Part shown: in pieces, positions 25,010-37,102 of the stretch | Layout: each line of letters opens with the position of its first letter | Numbering within the stretch: position 1 is the stretch's first letter | From: Nymphaea colorata | Taxonomy: Eukaryota; Streptophyta; Magnoliopsida; Nymphaeales; Nymphaeaceae | Assembly: GCF_008831285.2 (NCBI RefSeq) | Contig: NC_045146.1 | Location: 21,901,289 to 21,965,288 of the forward strand | Reading direction: 5' to 3' | Length of the DNA: 64,000 nucleotides | Made by a program: the position numbers and the translations under genes | Notes under the pieces: generated by a model | Seen by the model: only the letters and a program-made list of their open reading frames with translations | The model's database searches: none | Told to the model about the DNA's origin: nothing

Positions 25010-26942
25010 GCATAAACCGGCGGCGCTGATCCTTCTTTAGTAATGTGAAAAACTGACTTGCGCATTTTGCGACTGACTGCTGGTGGGATTCCAACTGGGG
25101 ATGTAAACAATCAGATTTTGGCTATGAAAATTTGGTTTTTAGCTGCATTTATTCGATCTGTGTATGAAATTTCCAAAGATTTGGGTTATAATAGAATTTG
25201 GAACCATTTTGCGCCCATAGCTTGTACCTGCACCACACAAACAACAGCTGAAAGCATTATCTCCAAGCAAAGACTGGACGGACATATAAGTAATCGTTCC
25301 TCCTTACTGCAACTGTGGAGTGGGGGAATGAGGATAACAAGCCGGCACATCAATGTAAGGTGCGATCTCTTAATGAAATGGTTACAGAAAGATGTGTAAT
25401 TGGAAATGTTGAGCCTATTGGACTGCACAAAAACCTGGACAGTTCTGGCATTTTTTGGGCCTTTATAGGGCTTCAACCTTTCTGTGCTCAGTCTAGCTGG
25501 ACTCATGAAAAAAACATGCTGCCCAATTCTCCCAACTACCGAATCATCACTGGTTTGGTTCACAATCTTTCTGGACTGTCCCTGAGTTTAATTTGAATTA
25601 ATATTTGGCCAAAACGAACCAACCCAGACACTTGTCGAGCTGGTCCATGACAACAGCCTATGTCAGATGAACACTGACAGTGGTACCGTAACATGGATTC
25701 GTACAAGGACTTGGTGTGGACTCAAGATTGATTGTATTTCTGATAACTGATTGTACATGAAAACACGTGCCATCTTGTAGCTGACAAGTAGCTTGGTTTA
25801 AATCTCAATGTAACTGTTTGAATATCATCTTGTCTGAGTCAAGATTCTTGGGGAGGTAGAGTTTTACACTATTGGAGAGGTGATGGTAGGTGTTGGAGGT
25901 TAAACTTGGGAAGTGACTATAGGAAGGACTGGTAAAATCAGTCAGTCTTGGACTTTTCGCTCCAAGAGTGGTTTCTTTTTTATTAAAAAAAAGGTGCTTC
26001 AGTTACCAAAATTGGGGCAGTGCAGCTGGTTTGTGGCTTCTGCGCACTCGAGCAAGGCGACCAAGCTTTCAAGGTACTATTCAGGTCTTGCGTAAACAAA
26101 AATCCAGAGTTGGCTGGTTAAGTCATTAGGAAGACTTGGATGAGCTGAACAAGTTGTGTAGGCTGAGTGGTTCACATTGGTTTTAAATTTTTAACCTTTT
26201 TCTTTGCAAGTTGGACTCAATTGTCAGCTTGATTATAGATTTGCTAACTTCCAAAGCCCTTAACACCATATGTGGTGAGCAGGTAAGAGGAGGATGGGAT
26301 GAATGTGAACTTTTAAGGCGCTGATAAAGTCTCCAACCTTGTCCTGTTGTTGCATTCCGTGGTGTTGTCTTGGTAAGCTTGGTGGTTGAGTTTTCACCTT
26401 CAACTTAAGAATATAAAATTCTTAAGCCGTTGATAGAACATAACCAAGGAAATCATGACAAAGTCACAAATTTCAATCATGTAGACTTAGGAGACACAAA
26501 TCTCAATCTAGTCTGTGATCTTTTAGTTTGGTCTATCAGATTCAACGTTTCCCTAATGCCAGGTAGAAAACTAGCTTCCTCCACTTGCTTCCAAGGCTCA
26601 TCGCAGAAAAAGAGCATGATCGAAAATTCTATCTTATCAGTATTTTATGTGACCCAGTCAAAGGGATTTCAATTTTTAAATGCAGTAGGAATAAGTACCA
26701 TTGGGTCCTGTTTGTACAACTGAAAGAAATAATTTGTAAGTTGATTGTTACGCTTTCACTTACAGAAATCAAATCAATGCCGATAATATTGAAAAAATAC
26801 GCCATCGTTATATGAGGTTTTGTGAATGACAATTTGGAACTTTCAGTCAGCTCGTTGATACTGTTCGTTATATACATAGAGCCACAACTGTAGTCTGTTA
26901 TACGCATTAAGAAAAAATAATATGCAAGAAAGAGCAGAGAGG
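25010..26942. other. Intergenic region
   Basis: About 1.9 kb after the inhibitor-2 gene. The first part should be its 3' UTR. Open frames of 90-125 codons overlap on both strands near 25060-25600 but show no domain. I see no gene. Confidence 0.5.
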
Positions 26943-27015
26943 TGGAGATGCGGGGTATCGATCCCCGTACCTCTCGCATGCTAAGCGAGCGCTCTACCAT
27001 CTGAGCTACATCCCC
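26943..27015 (-). tRNA. trnA-AGC: tRNA-Ala (anticodon AGC)
   Basis: The minus strand folds as a complete 73-nt nuclear tRNA: acceptor GGGGATG with CATCTCC (one G-U pair), A box TAGCTCAGATGG, anticodon loop CTTAGCA with AGC, B box GGGATCGATACCC region in the T arm, and discriminator A. There is no intron and CCA is not encoded. A T6 run for polymerase III termination lies about 27 bases downstream (26916-26911). Confidence 0.95.
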
Positions 27016-27534
27016 AATTTATGCTATTTACTATTTATATTTTTTATATATAAAAAATCTTTGAAGAATAAGTCTTACTCAATTATTTGATTGTTTCGTT
27101 TTACTCCTTGCGAGTAGTTTACACATTAAAAACAAGCTGATTTACATGTCCTGTGATCTCTGATATGTACCGCCAACATTGTGTCAAGTTTTCAAGATGT
27201 TCTACCTAAAATAAAATGTTTAATTTTGATGGTAGATGTATAAAACTAAATTATTAACCATTTTCACATTTTAAATAATTAAGGAGGAAAAAATAATATG
27301 ACCTTTATCAAGAATTATAACTATTGTTTCTGTAGAAATTGTCTACAAATTGCCTATGCATGTAGACTTGGAAGCAAATGACACTAAGAATACGTAAGTC
27401 GGACATTTTTATTCAAGACGATATTTGTTGTGGCCTGCAGGCGAGGATAGTTAAAGAAGCCGGAGGATAAGAACGATCGAGAGCCTCAACGGATACGGTT
27501 CCTTTCTCCTCCTCGAAACTCGGAAGGCAACGGA
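27016..27534. other. Intergenic, tRNA 5' flank and promoter of the SIS-domain gene
   Basis: AT-rich until about 27430, then GC-richer toward the ATG at 27535, which fits a promoter followed by a short 5' UTR. Nothing else is recognised. Confidence 0.5.
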
Positions 27535-28125
27535 ATGGCGGAAACCACCGCAGCAGCAATGGCGGCGCGAATCTGCAATCAGATCAACAGTGTGTTTGTT
27601 GCGTCCAGCCAGGCGGCGTTGGACGTGCTGGTGGAGGAGATAGCAGCGGTAGCGGCCAGGGACGCCTGCATCATCGTGCATGGCGTCGGCCGCGAAGGCC
27701 TCATAATGAAGGCCCTCTGCATGCGCCTTGCCCACCTGGGCCTGCGGACTCACTGCGTCGGCGACATGTCTGCGCCGCCCGTCTCCCCGAAGGACCTCCT
27801 CATAGCCAGCGCCGGGCCGGGCGGGTTCCCCACCGTCGACGCCATCTGCCAGACTGCCAAGCGAGTCGGTGCCACCGTCGTAGTGGTCACCGCCCAGCGT
27901 GGGGGCTCCGCCAGTCGCCTGGCGGATAGGGTGGCGTTCTTGCCTGCTCAGACTATGGCCGATGACCAGAAGGACTGCGGCGGTGGCGGTGGCGGGCTGC
28001 TTCCTATGGGTAGTCTGTACGAGGGGGCCATGTTTGTCCTGTTTGAGATGGTGATTTTCCGACTGGCTTCTGCGCTTGGACAGAGTCCTGAAGTTATCAG
28101 GTCACGTCATACCAATCTAGAATAG
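27535..28125 (+). CDS. SIS-domain sugar-phosphate isomerase-like protein (3-hexulose-6-phosphate isomerase family), 196 aa
   Basis: A single uninterrupted exon encodes a small SIS-domain protein. The fold is recognised from IIVHGVGREGLIMKALCMRL (about 46-65), the phosphosugar-binding loop ASAGPGGFPTVDAI (about 90-103), VVVVTAQ near 115-121 and the C-terminal LPMGSLYEGAMFVLFEM helix. Similar plant proteins are annotated as SIS or PHI-like, after the bacterial and archaeal enzyme that interconverts hexulose-6-phosphate and fructose-6-phosphate; a substrate in plants is not established. The length matches the family (about 180-200 aa). The gene is strongly GC-rich compared with its surroundings, and the start has a good context (GGAATGGCG). 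It faces the cpFtsY gene tail to tail, about 955 bp apart. Confidence 0.9.
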   Translation: MAETTAAAMAARICNQINSVFVASSQAALDVLVEEIAAVAARDACIIVHGVGREGLIMKALCMRLAHLGLRTHCVGDMSAPPVSPKDLLIASAGPGGFPTVDAICQTAKRVGATVVVVTAQRGGSASRLADRVAFLPAQTMADDQKDCGGGGGGLLPMGSLYEGAMFVLFEMVIFRLASALGQSPEVIRSRHTNLE

Positions 28126-29080
28126 GAGCCCCTAGATGTAGGTCTTCTTTCCATTTTGCTGCTTCTTGCTTCCTGGATGGATGAAGTCCGTCTCCCTTTC
28201 CCTGTGATTCTAGGATTTTCCTAGCTTGGTGATGGAAAAGTAATAGCTGAAAGGCTTTTCCGGAAATTGGTAGCTAGGCGTTCGGTACAATATCTTGGTT
28301 TCATAATCTTGATGATAGTGGAAACTGATCAGATGAAAGGACCGTCAAAACTTGTGCATTTGGTAATGGACTTTGGAGATTTACTATTTATATTGGCATT
28401 CAAGTGTTAATGGCTCAATTCCCAAAATCGCTAAGTTTCGCCTCGCTATCCATTCCCCGATGAAGATGAAGGGAAGGCTTATGCAATATTTAGTGCAGAA
28501 GTCTTCCATTTTACCACTTATATCTCAAAAAGAAAGCCGAAACACATGGTTCATCAGACTGTGCTAATTCTAGTATAACGGAGCCTAAAAAAAAATATGT
28601 AATTTACTTGAAACGCACAAAGGCCTAGAGTTTCTCATAAAGCTTCCAAGGAATTCGCATACCTCCCGCAAGTTCCTTCTAAAAGAATTCAATTTGATTA
28701 CGAATCTTTTTAACAAATCAAGATAGTCATGTTATATAATCGACCAGCATTATCATCCTGTTTTGTTTAAAAATAAACTTTGCATTGACAAGGATGACTC
28801 CTGAACGCCAGGCCCTGCAAGGACAACATCTTGAGAAAGTTCAACCTATAAATTGGCAGGGTTGTCCATGGTTTTCTGCTCTTAAACATTAATTAACCGC
28901 CATGATGAGTTCAAAATCATGACAATACAAAACTGAAACTGGATAGTTATACAGCCCAAGGGGGAATAAGACACAGAACGAATAGATTGACAAGAATTAT
29001 GATAGACGATCGCTGTACACGGATTGGCGAGGTTGCTAATTGCTATTGGCTGCAAGACTTATCTCTTGAACTGTCACGAC
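28126..29080. other. Convergent intergenic region
   Basis: Holds the 3' UTRs of the SIS-domain gene (+) and cpFtsY (-). No gene or clear repeat is seen. Confidence 0.5.
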
Positions 29081-32000
29081 TCATGAGAATATGGCATTGA
29101 CAAATTCTTCTGCATCAAATGGCTGGAGATCTTCCAGTCCCTCTCCAATGCCTACGAACTTTACTGGTATTCCTAGTTCGTCGACCACACTGACCTGAAA
29201 ATACCGGTTGATACTTGGGATTTGAGTTGCCGATGGACAGCCGAAAAGCTGTGAACATGCTTGGTAATGTTATAAGAATGAAAAAGTTAAATTAATAAAA
29301 AGGCGTACCACACAGCCACCTCGAGCAGAGCCATCAAGCTTAGTCAGAATCAAACCTGTGATGCCAACCACCTGCAGCAGTCGAATGCTTAGAAATTTTA
29401 AAACAGACACTTGTATCATACAACAGAAAAATGAATAAAAAGAATTACCAATACAATGTGAAAAAATGATAAATCCAATGCTTATATAGTGTCAAGCAGA
29501 AATGCTCTTCTGCGGCAGTTGGAGAGTGGTCAGCTTTCTCATACGAACTTTTAGGGATGATCAACAGCTATCCCCTTGTTGGGCAACACAAGATGGGAAG
29601 TTTTGAAATTTACAGGCTGAGGGAACAAATCTTAGTCTTCTTTTATCACATAAAATAGGCAAATCCCTTTTATGACATGGCCTATAACCTACCCTCAGGA
29701 CACAGGACATAAGTGGTGCCTGCCTTAGTCAATCAAAGAAGCAATAGAACCATTTGCTAAATGTTTGGATGAGCAGGAAGTAGAAAAATGAAACCTTGTC
29801 AATGTCACAAAACTTCATTTGTGTGGATGTTCAAACATCATTAAACAATAACGGACGCCATCCTTGCCTAGAAGACAAGTGTTGAAATGCTACACCTAAA
29901 AAATTGAACATTGAACTCGTTTTTAACTTTTTATCTAATCAAAGACTGCAATGGTGCAATCCAAGTTTTGAACTCCAAGCCAGGCAAGGTTACAGTGCCT
30001 GTCTGCAACAGCTCAATATTGCTCTTGACCTGGAATCTCTGGGCTGACTGCTTGACATGGATACAAGGGAAACTGTGAAGTTCCACTAAGTGCATGTACA
30101 GTTGTCATCCATATATAAATGTCAGAATGGACAAATATCAAATACCACCAGACCCACTCGAACTTTTAATATGGTTTTCCTTTGAAATGGACAACCGCTA
30201 ACAGCAAAGAAAATACAATTTGTTGGCATCATGATATAACCCGGTTACCATCAGCTGCCTTCACTTTCTTGTCTTTATGAAGAACCACATCAACCTCACT
30301 ATAACGGTAGGTGAATTATCCCAGAATAATTTTTTATTTTTTATTAATAGAAGATATTTCTTTCCTGTATGTTTCAATAATGTTAAGGTGCTCTGATCTG
30401 AGATGAATTCAATAACAAAAAATCAATCATAATTACCACTGTAGATCACTGTTCCAGCCTACCTTATCTGATCTCATGGTGAACATAGGAAGAAGGCAGT
30501 CAGTTGCTGTGTCTAGCTCCCTTTCTTAAGTGAGTCGTCATATTCCCAAGTCAGTAACCACATAAATTACTTCATCCCTAGCTCCTATTCATCTGCCTCA
30601 ACTCGTTTTTATTTTAAGTAGAACTAACATAGTGAATAAACAATCTACATTGTATGGAACAATATTCTCCATCCTATCGTCTTAAAAAATTAAGGGAATA
30701 TGTTCTGATAAGAATTCCATGCATGCATCCATTTGAATGTCGTTCATTTTGTTTGTTTAGAATATGCATTTCTCACAAATTGTGGTGGTCTCTAGTACCT
30801 ACGCCAAGAGCAAAAAAGTCTTCACACTAAGTTGAAAAGTTAGTTTGCAGATCTGGACGTATAATTTCAACATTGTGTCTTACCAACATTACTGGCCTTT
30901 CCAAAGAAAGGTCAGGCAAAACTCTTTTCCACACACAGCTGAGCGAGGCAAAGTAAGAGAACTAGATACCAGACATAGAGAAATACATTTTTTCTTGTTT
31001 ATTCTGTTTTATACAAAAATATATTGATGCTCAATTACATGTGTATGTCTGTGTATGGCTGAGAAGTGCACGTTTTGGTCGTAGATCACTAATGCCATAA
31101 TATGGTGACAATTGCTAGGAAGACGTAAATGTTTCCTTTTTGTTGGCAGGAAATTTACTGAAAATAAAAGAGCTCTTTTCAACTTTGAATTATCAAGATA
31201 ATATCATAACAGTACTGCAAATTTATCACATGATGTTATTGTGATAAATTTCATTTTCACCTTGAGCTATCACATATTCAAACTTCGCTTTCAAATAAAG
31301 AAACTTTAAGAATGTGCCACAATAGAAGGAAAACAACGTACATATCATCCAGAGGCATCACGCTTGGTGGTCTAGAAAATGAAACCTAATTAGAGACAGT
31401 ACCTCATTGAATTCCCTTGCTTGTGGCAGCATATTCAAACCAGTTGTTCCATCCAATACAAGCAAAATCTCCTGTAATGATTTTCTGGTTAGTAGCCTCA
31501 TATACCATATCAAATATTAAAAGCCAAGACTAGAAGGTAACAAGGGAGACGAAGAAGATTTAAGGTTGAGCCACATCAAACTTGTTCAACCACTAAAGGA
31601 AGCCCATCAACCAACCAACTGATCAATAAGGTGGACAAGTTAATTCATGCATAGCATCAAGTCCTCAACTACCTTTTCAACCTTGCAATGGTCACAACTC
31701 AGACGACCCAATGGCACTCCATATTAGGTATCTGTCCACCCCATAGGATAACCAGCAGAGTCTATTAGACTAAGATAGTAGCATTACAATTACAGACTTC
31801 CAGAGAATTTATCGACATTGTGTCATCTAGTCATACAACAGCCATAAACTGTATGCTATTGCAAGTATGAGATTCTATAAAGGAATTCTGACAACATAAA
31901 TTTGCTGAATAATATTAAAAAGAAAAAACTAAAGGTACATACATTTGGTGCACCAGAGATAATTTTAGAGACAGCCTTCTTGCAAGCGATCAACTCTTCC

Positions 32001-34295
32001 ATTAGGCTGTAGTTAGTGTGGAGACCTGAGAATTCAATTGTTTAAGTGATGAAATTCATCCCAGCATCCTAATGCGTGCAAGAATCATTCGCACAAAGAA
32101 AAGGCACAATAACTCTACTTTGCAGTACATACGTCCTGAAGTGTCACATAGCACAACATCGAAACCCTCCTCTTTCCCTTTCTTGACAGCCTGAGCCAGA
32201 ACTGCCCAAAACTAGTTCAGTAGTAACATATATGGTGCATAAAGATATATTGAATACACGTCATACAGAGTTTTTCCCCTGTTTCTAAAAGGAAAAGACA
32301 AAACAGAAGGTCTACAAATTCACTTCAGTAATTAAAATTCAACGATAACCATAATTCATCTGCATACCTGATGATGCTTTAACCTTTTCTCCTTCACCCA
32401 TGACTATCTCTGATCCAGTCCTCTCAGCCCAAACTTCCAGTTGGTCAGTTGCAGCAGCTCGAAATGTATCACCTGCTGCCATTAGCACCTAAAGCAAATA
32501 TGAGTCAGTATTCAGAAATATCGCAACATTATCTAAAGATCAAAAGGTCACATTAGTTCTTAGCGCATGTTTATCATTGGCAATGATCATTGTAACACCT
32601 ACACATTGACAAGAAGCACATTAGAGAGAAATATTTCCATACAGAATCAACAAATATTCAGGATTATAACCAAGAAAAACAGAGCTAAATTAATTAGCTC
32701 ACAAAGCAAATGATTAAATATCATGAGATTGGTCATTATGGGTTATACCGACATGTAAGCTGAATGTATAGCGACATGCTATTAATATTACTTGAATCGA
32801 GAACCAACCACATTCTCTTTTACTTTCCCCCCTTAAGAGTTTTAACATAAAAATGCAACATATGTTGACGTCTTTGAATTTTTCTTTTTCTACTGCAACA
32901 TTTCCTTTGAACTGATAATGTTTATTCAGCACAGAGTCATTATGCAAAGAACATATCCTTTTGATGGGGAACATGTCATAGAGGTCAGAATATCCAAATA
33001 TGAATTCTAAATGCGTTCTGCTGGCCGCATTAAGATCTCCTGACATCAAAATCCACCAACACTCACTGTATGATTCCAACATATCCCTTATTGTAGTAAT
33101 TATTCTACAAAATAATGCTGGAACACAAATATGAAATTTAAAATATCAGGACGTAGATTCATTTTCTGAAGAAGGGCATCATATGACCTTTACACCTTCC
33201 TTCTTTAATCTGTGAGCAAGCTTCCCTGCATAATTAAACGGCCAAAACGAAGGTAGAGTTAGGAGTCGTCAAAGCTATACTAACTGCTCACTTCTTACTG
33301 TAGAATTCTAGCAAAAAACCAGCGTCCACGGCATCATACCCAGAGACGTCGTCTTCCCTCCTCCATTGACACCAACAACCATGATCACACCCGGCCTCCT
33401 AAGAAATGCCATAATGAAACAAAAGATCAATACCGGACAAGGACTTCAGGAAAAGAAACAGATCAAAAATCAAGTACTCAACAAGCATCTAAACCTGTAT
33501 CCTAATTGAAGGTCCGTCTTTTTTCCTTTGCTTGTCAACAAGTCAAGCACACTCTTCTTCAGGGCGTCCTGACAACAAAAAAGCAATAATTATGACGAAT
33601 CCAATCTAAATTACTTCCCAACTCAACTCCTATGTTTTTAGCAGCAATCGTGATGCTTAACCTCACTAACAGCAACAATATTTTCTTTACGTGATCTCTA
33701 TACCTTAATCTCGCTTCCTGACTTGAGCTTCCCCGATAATATGTCTTTCCGCAGACCTTCGACTATTCTGATCGAGATTTTCGGCCCGAAATCGGAAACC
33801 AGCAACGCCTAAAAGAAAGCAACTGCAGGCATTAGAAAAATTCGTGAACCTTTACAAATGAGTGAAAGGGAGGAAGGAAGAAAGCAACGAATGAGGAACC
33901 GGAAGCCTTAATTGCAAGCCTAGTCGGAGAAGAGGGCGCACCTCTTCGAGGTCGTCGAGAACGCGATCGGTGTCGGCGAGGTTCCAGTAGAGGAGGAGCT
34001 CATCGATGACGGCGAGGTTGTCTCTAGTCTTCGAGAAGCCGGAGAAGATTTTCTCCACGTCGCTCTTCGCCTTCTCCTTGATAAGGCGGCCAAGTCTAGT
34101 GAAGAACCCAGCCCCGGCCGCAGCGGAGCATCTGAATCCGTCGATTCTCCGGGGTGAAGCGACGGCGGACGGCCAGCAGCTGCTCGTGCGACGGAGACGG
34201 AAAGGAAAAGAGGCGCATGGAGACTGGAACTGCTTCCTCTCTAGTTTTTGAGAGGAGCTGAGTGAGGACAGCGCCGGCGGCTGGATGGTCGCCAT
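29081..34295 (-). CDS. CPFTSY: Chloroplast signal recognition particle receptor cpFtsY, 11 exons, 382 aa
   Basis: Exons: 34295-33942, 33808-33704, 33568-33495, 33398-33340, 33225-33188, 32488-32368, 32201-32133, 32025-31943, 31471-31403, 29371-29309, 29194-29081; 1149 nt, all GT-AG. cpFtsY is the SRP-type GTPase that pairs with cpSRP54 to deliver light-harvesting proteins to the thylakoid Alb3 insertase. The N-terminus is Ser/Arg-rich without acids for about 50 residues, as expected of a stroma-targeting peptide. It is followed by [14 protein letters not shown] (the membrane/lipid-binding helix), the short N domain, P-loop GVNGGGKTT (187-195), DTFRAAA (217-223), DTSGR (270-274), [10 protein letters not shown] (334-343) and the ending [12 protein letters not shown]. 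The family usually has about 360-380 aa. All GTPase motifs are present. Intron 9 is about 2 kb, the others are mostly short. Confidence 0.96.
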
Positions 34296-36429
34296 CGTCG
34301 TTGCCCCCTCTGGCTCTGCTATCTGTCGAGCTAACCACGAGCTCCCCTTGTGCCCGGGAACGGATGATGTTCAATTCATCGGCAATTCCTCGGACGTCGT
34401 TCTCCAATTAGTCGGCGATTACATTGGCGTTCCCCCGTCTGCTTTTTCCTGGCGATGGGCGCATACTTGGGAGAGTTTACATGTAACGTGTTGGGATTTA
34501 AGATATTAGCATTGGCGGTCATTTTTTTCAATAAATTCTAAGAGCCTGCTTGTTAGTTGTTTGTGCGGGGCAGTAGGAAAACGTACTCAGAAGTTTGGAT
34601 ATCGTCCAATCGAGATCCAAGACAGCTGAGATACGAATTTAGCCACCTGCTTGTTCATTTGAACGATTTCCTAAGGTGTCATATCAGATCTAAAATCAAC
34701 CTGCCTCACCACCCTTAGATCAGACTCAAACTGGATATACCTTCTACTAGATTTGATTTACAAGATATTCATATATTTGAATTTGGATTGGAATATGAAT
34801 GAAAGGAAATTATATGATATTTAAATCTAAATCCAAATTTATCATAATCTGTCTCTTAAATTCACAACCAAATCTAAATTGGATTTTAAAATTCACGACC
34901 CAATCCAAACTGCATCATGATCCATTTTCAAAATATATGGACTTTCATATAGGAAAATGCAACTGGCCGCATTGATGCTTGTTAATTTGACTGAAGGTTT
35001 AGTTAAAAAACGAATCTAAATAGGAATCCGAACTTGATCTGATTTTTTAATTGAATGTTATCTTTTTGCCTATATTAGACGTTTTTGAAGAAAACTCAGG
35101 TTAGATGTCTGATGTCAATCTCTAAGATTCTGAAAGTTTAGTATTAGATCTAAAATTGTGAAGAATTTTCATGACTTACGAAAGGGCATGAGCAGAGCCA
35201 AGAGGGGGCCTCAATTGTTTTTTAAATTTACATGTAAATTTTTTTAAAAATTATTTATCTTATACAAAAAAAAAATTAAAAAATAATATTTTACTTTACG
35301 GGTGCGTGAATGTTCTTTCGAGTGAGGAGGAGGAGGTTATCAATCTACTCTACTGCTCGAAAAAGATGTTGAAAAGCTTTTCCATTCTCTTGTGTCCGGG
35401 GTTCTGGACAGGTGGCGAGCTGCTTGACAGAGAGAGCTGGAACTTTTGTAGCCTAAGAGAGAGCTGGAACATGCCATGACCTACACGTCCCTGCTCTGCT
35501 CCGATCAGCTATTAAGGTTGCTTTCATTCGTTAACACAGTGGATGTCATGTGAGTTAGTTCTTTTTTCATGTGAGAGAGAACTAAAACTCCAGGCTAGAA
35601 ACGTGTCGAGTTCTGATCCAGATCGAGTCCAGCCTTTACCGAATTTGATTTGAAGTAATCGAAATGGATCATCAACATTTATATGTAACGGGGTACCTGA
35701 TTTGGACTCATGAGGTTCAGTTGTTGAACTGCATACAAATATTCTGATCTGAGTCTGTGCCATCATCATCTCCAGTTCGGGCTCGAGCAATCGGCTTCCA
35801 GCACTCTGACATGCGCTTCCCACCGCTTTAACCGAAGTTGGCCGGACATGAGAGGATGCGCGCTCGGAAGTGGCAGCAGCACAGCTGGCCGAGAGATGGA
35901 GTCCATCGTCTGCAAAATCAGGCCCACCCGTGGCCTCCCCACCTCCCACTTTGGCCTCATTCCGCATCGCCCTTCTGGAAGCAACTTCACTTCAGCGGCG
36001 GGGACTTCATCCTTTCCTTTCCTTTCTTCGCCCACAGTTTGGATCCGATTCAGATAGCTAAACCCCACTTCCAGAACTTGTCCATATTAACATGGTAAGT
36101 GAAGCCCTCATTTGCGCCTCTAAATTGGATCCCACCCCACGAAACCCTTGCCTTTCTGTTTTTCCAAACCATATTGTTGGCTCTCACCCAAACTAACATA
36201 TCATATATATGTGCATATTGGTCAGATATCGACCTTGTTAATACATGGAAAGACATAAGCTTCTGAGCCTTGTGTTGTTTGGGCGACCAATCCACGGACA
36301 GGAACAGTGAAAAGGGAGAGCGAGCGGTGTGGATGCTATCCCAGTAGTAAATGGCGATACCTGCTATGCGTTTGGTATTTTGCCTCTTATCGGGGCCATA
36401 CCATTCAGAGGCGACGAACCTTTTCCACT
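34296..36429. other. Divergent intergenic region between CPFTSY and the HSFB gene
   Basis: About 2.1 kb. Near 34720-34920 many degenerate copies of AAATCCAAAT/GATCTAAAT-like words occur, suggesting an old AT-rich repeat. Near 35187-35300 a stretch beginning GAGCAGAGCCAAGAGGGGGC followed by poly-A/T-rich DNA resembles one end of the element at 40784-40962. Open frames at 35760-36098 have no recognisable domain. Confidence 0.45.
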
Positions 36430-36442
36430 GAAAGTTCTCGAA
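36430..36442 (+). promoter_or_regulatory. Perfect three-unit heat shock element upstream of the HSFB gene
   Basis: GAAAGTTCTCGAA is an exact GAAnnTTCnnGAA array, the binding site of a heat shock factor trimer. It lies about 660 bp before the ATG and just before a CT-rich stretch (36476-36500) that may mark the transcript start. Class B heat shock factors are known to be heat-induced and to act as repressors, so control by class A factors, or feedback by the gene's own product, is plausible. A TATA box was not clearly seen. Confidence 0.65.
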
Positions 36443-36611
36443 AGTCGGAAAGCAACAAGAGATTCTGTTACGCTCGCTCTCTCTCTGTTTCTCGCCCTAG
36501 TCTCTCGATTTCTCTGTGCTTCGTCTGCTACCACCTTTTTCATCCCCCCTTTTCCTTTGCTTTTTGGCCTTTCTCGCGCTTCCCACTGGTGCACCGGTCG
36601 TCTTATCGGAC

Positions 36612-36761
36612 ATGAGCGTTGGAGACAGAGTTCGGCGGCATCACCAGAAAGGGCGTGCTCCACCTCTTCTTCCGTCTGAACCGAAACCAGCGGCTGTGCC
36701 TGGAACTGGAAGTCCGGCGCCGGAGAGGTTCTCTACGATTTCCCAGACGGGAACGCTCTGA
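36612..36761 (+). CDS. Possible upstream ORF in the HSFB leader, 49 aa
   Basis: An ATG at 36612 opens a 49-codon frame (MSVGDRVRRHHQKG at its start, proline-rich afterwards) within the likely 5' leader of the HSFB gene. A second upstream ATG at 37036 opens a frame that overlaps the HSFB start out of phase. Translational control by upstream ORFs is well known for the class B factor HSFB1/TBF1. Whether these lie in the transcript, or are removed with a leader intron, cannot be seen here. Confidence 0.25.
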   Translation: MSVGDRVRRHHQKGRAPPLLPSEPKPAAVPGTGSPAPERFSTISQTGTL

Positions 36762-36847
36762 GAAAGGAAGGATCGTGTTTAGTAATATTGAGGCAAGCGA
36801 TCATGATACTGTGCCTTCCTTTGATTTCTAATTTTGTTGCCGTTTTG

Positions 36848-36849
<2 letters not shown>

Positions 36850-36882
<33 letters not shown>

Positions 36883-36883
36883 A
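36850..36883. repeat. (CT)n microsatellite in the HSFB leader
   Basis: About 17 CT repeats followed by a poly-A tract; pyrimidine-rich tracts of this kind are common in plant 5' leaders. Confidence 0.85.
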
Positions 36884-37102
36884 GGAAAAAAAAAAAAAAA
36901 AAAGAGAGATCGGTCGTTTTAGAACGCGAAATCTCCTTGAGATTAGGTAACGATGGTTTTTGCCGCAGAAAAACATCGTTTCCTTATGTTTTCTGGAGAT
37001 AGATGTATTTCCGGAAGCAGTAACTGGATTTCTGGATGGACGCAGGGCGCGGCTACTTTTACTTTCTCCCGCGGGATTTAGCTGGAAATTTCTTTTTCCG
37101 GC

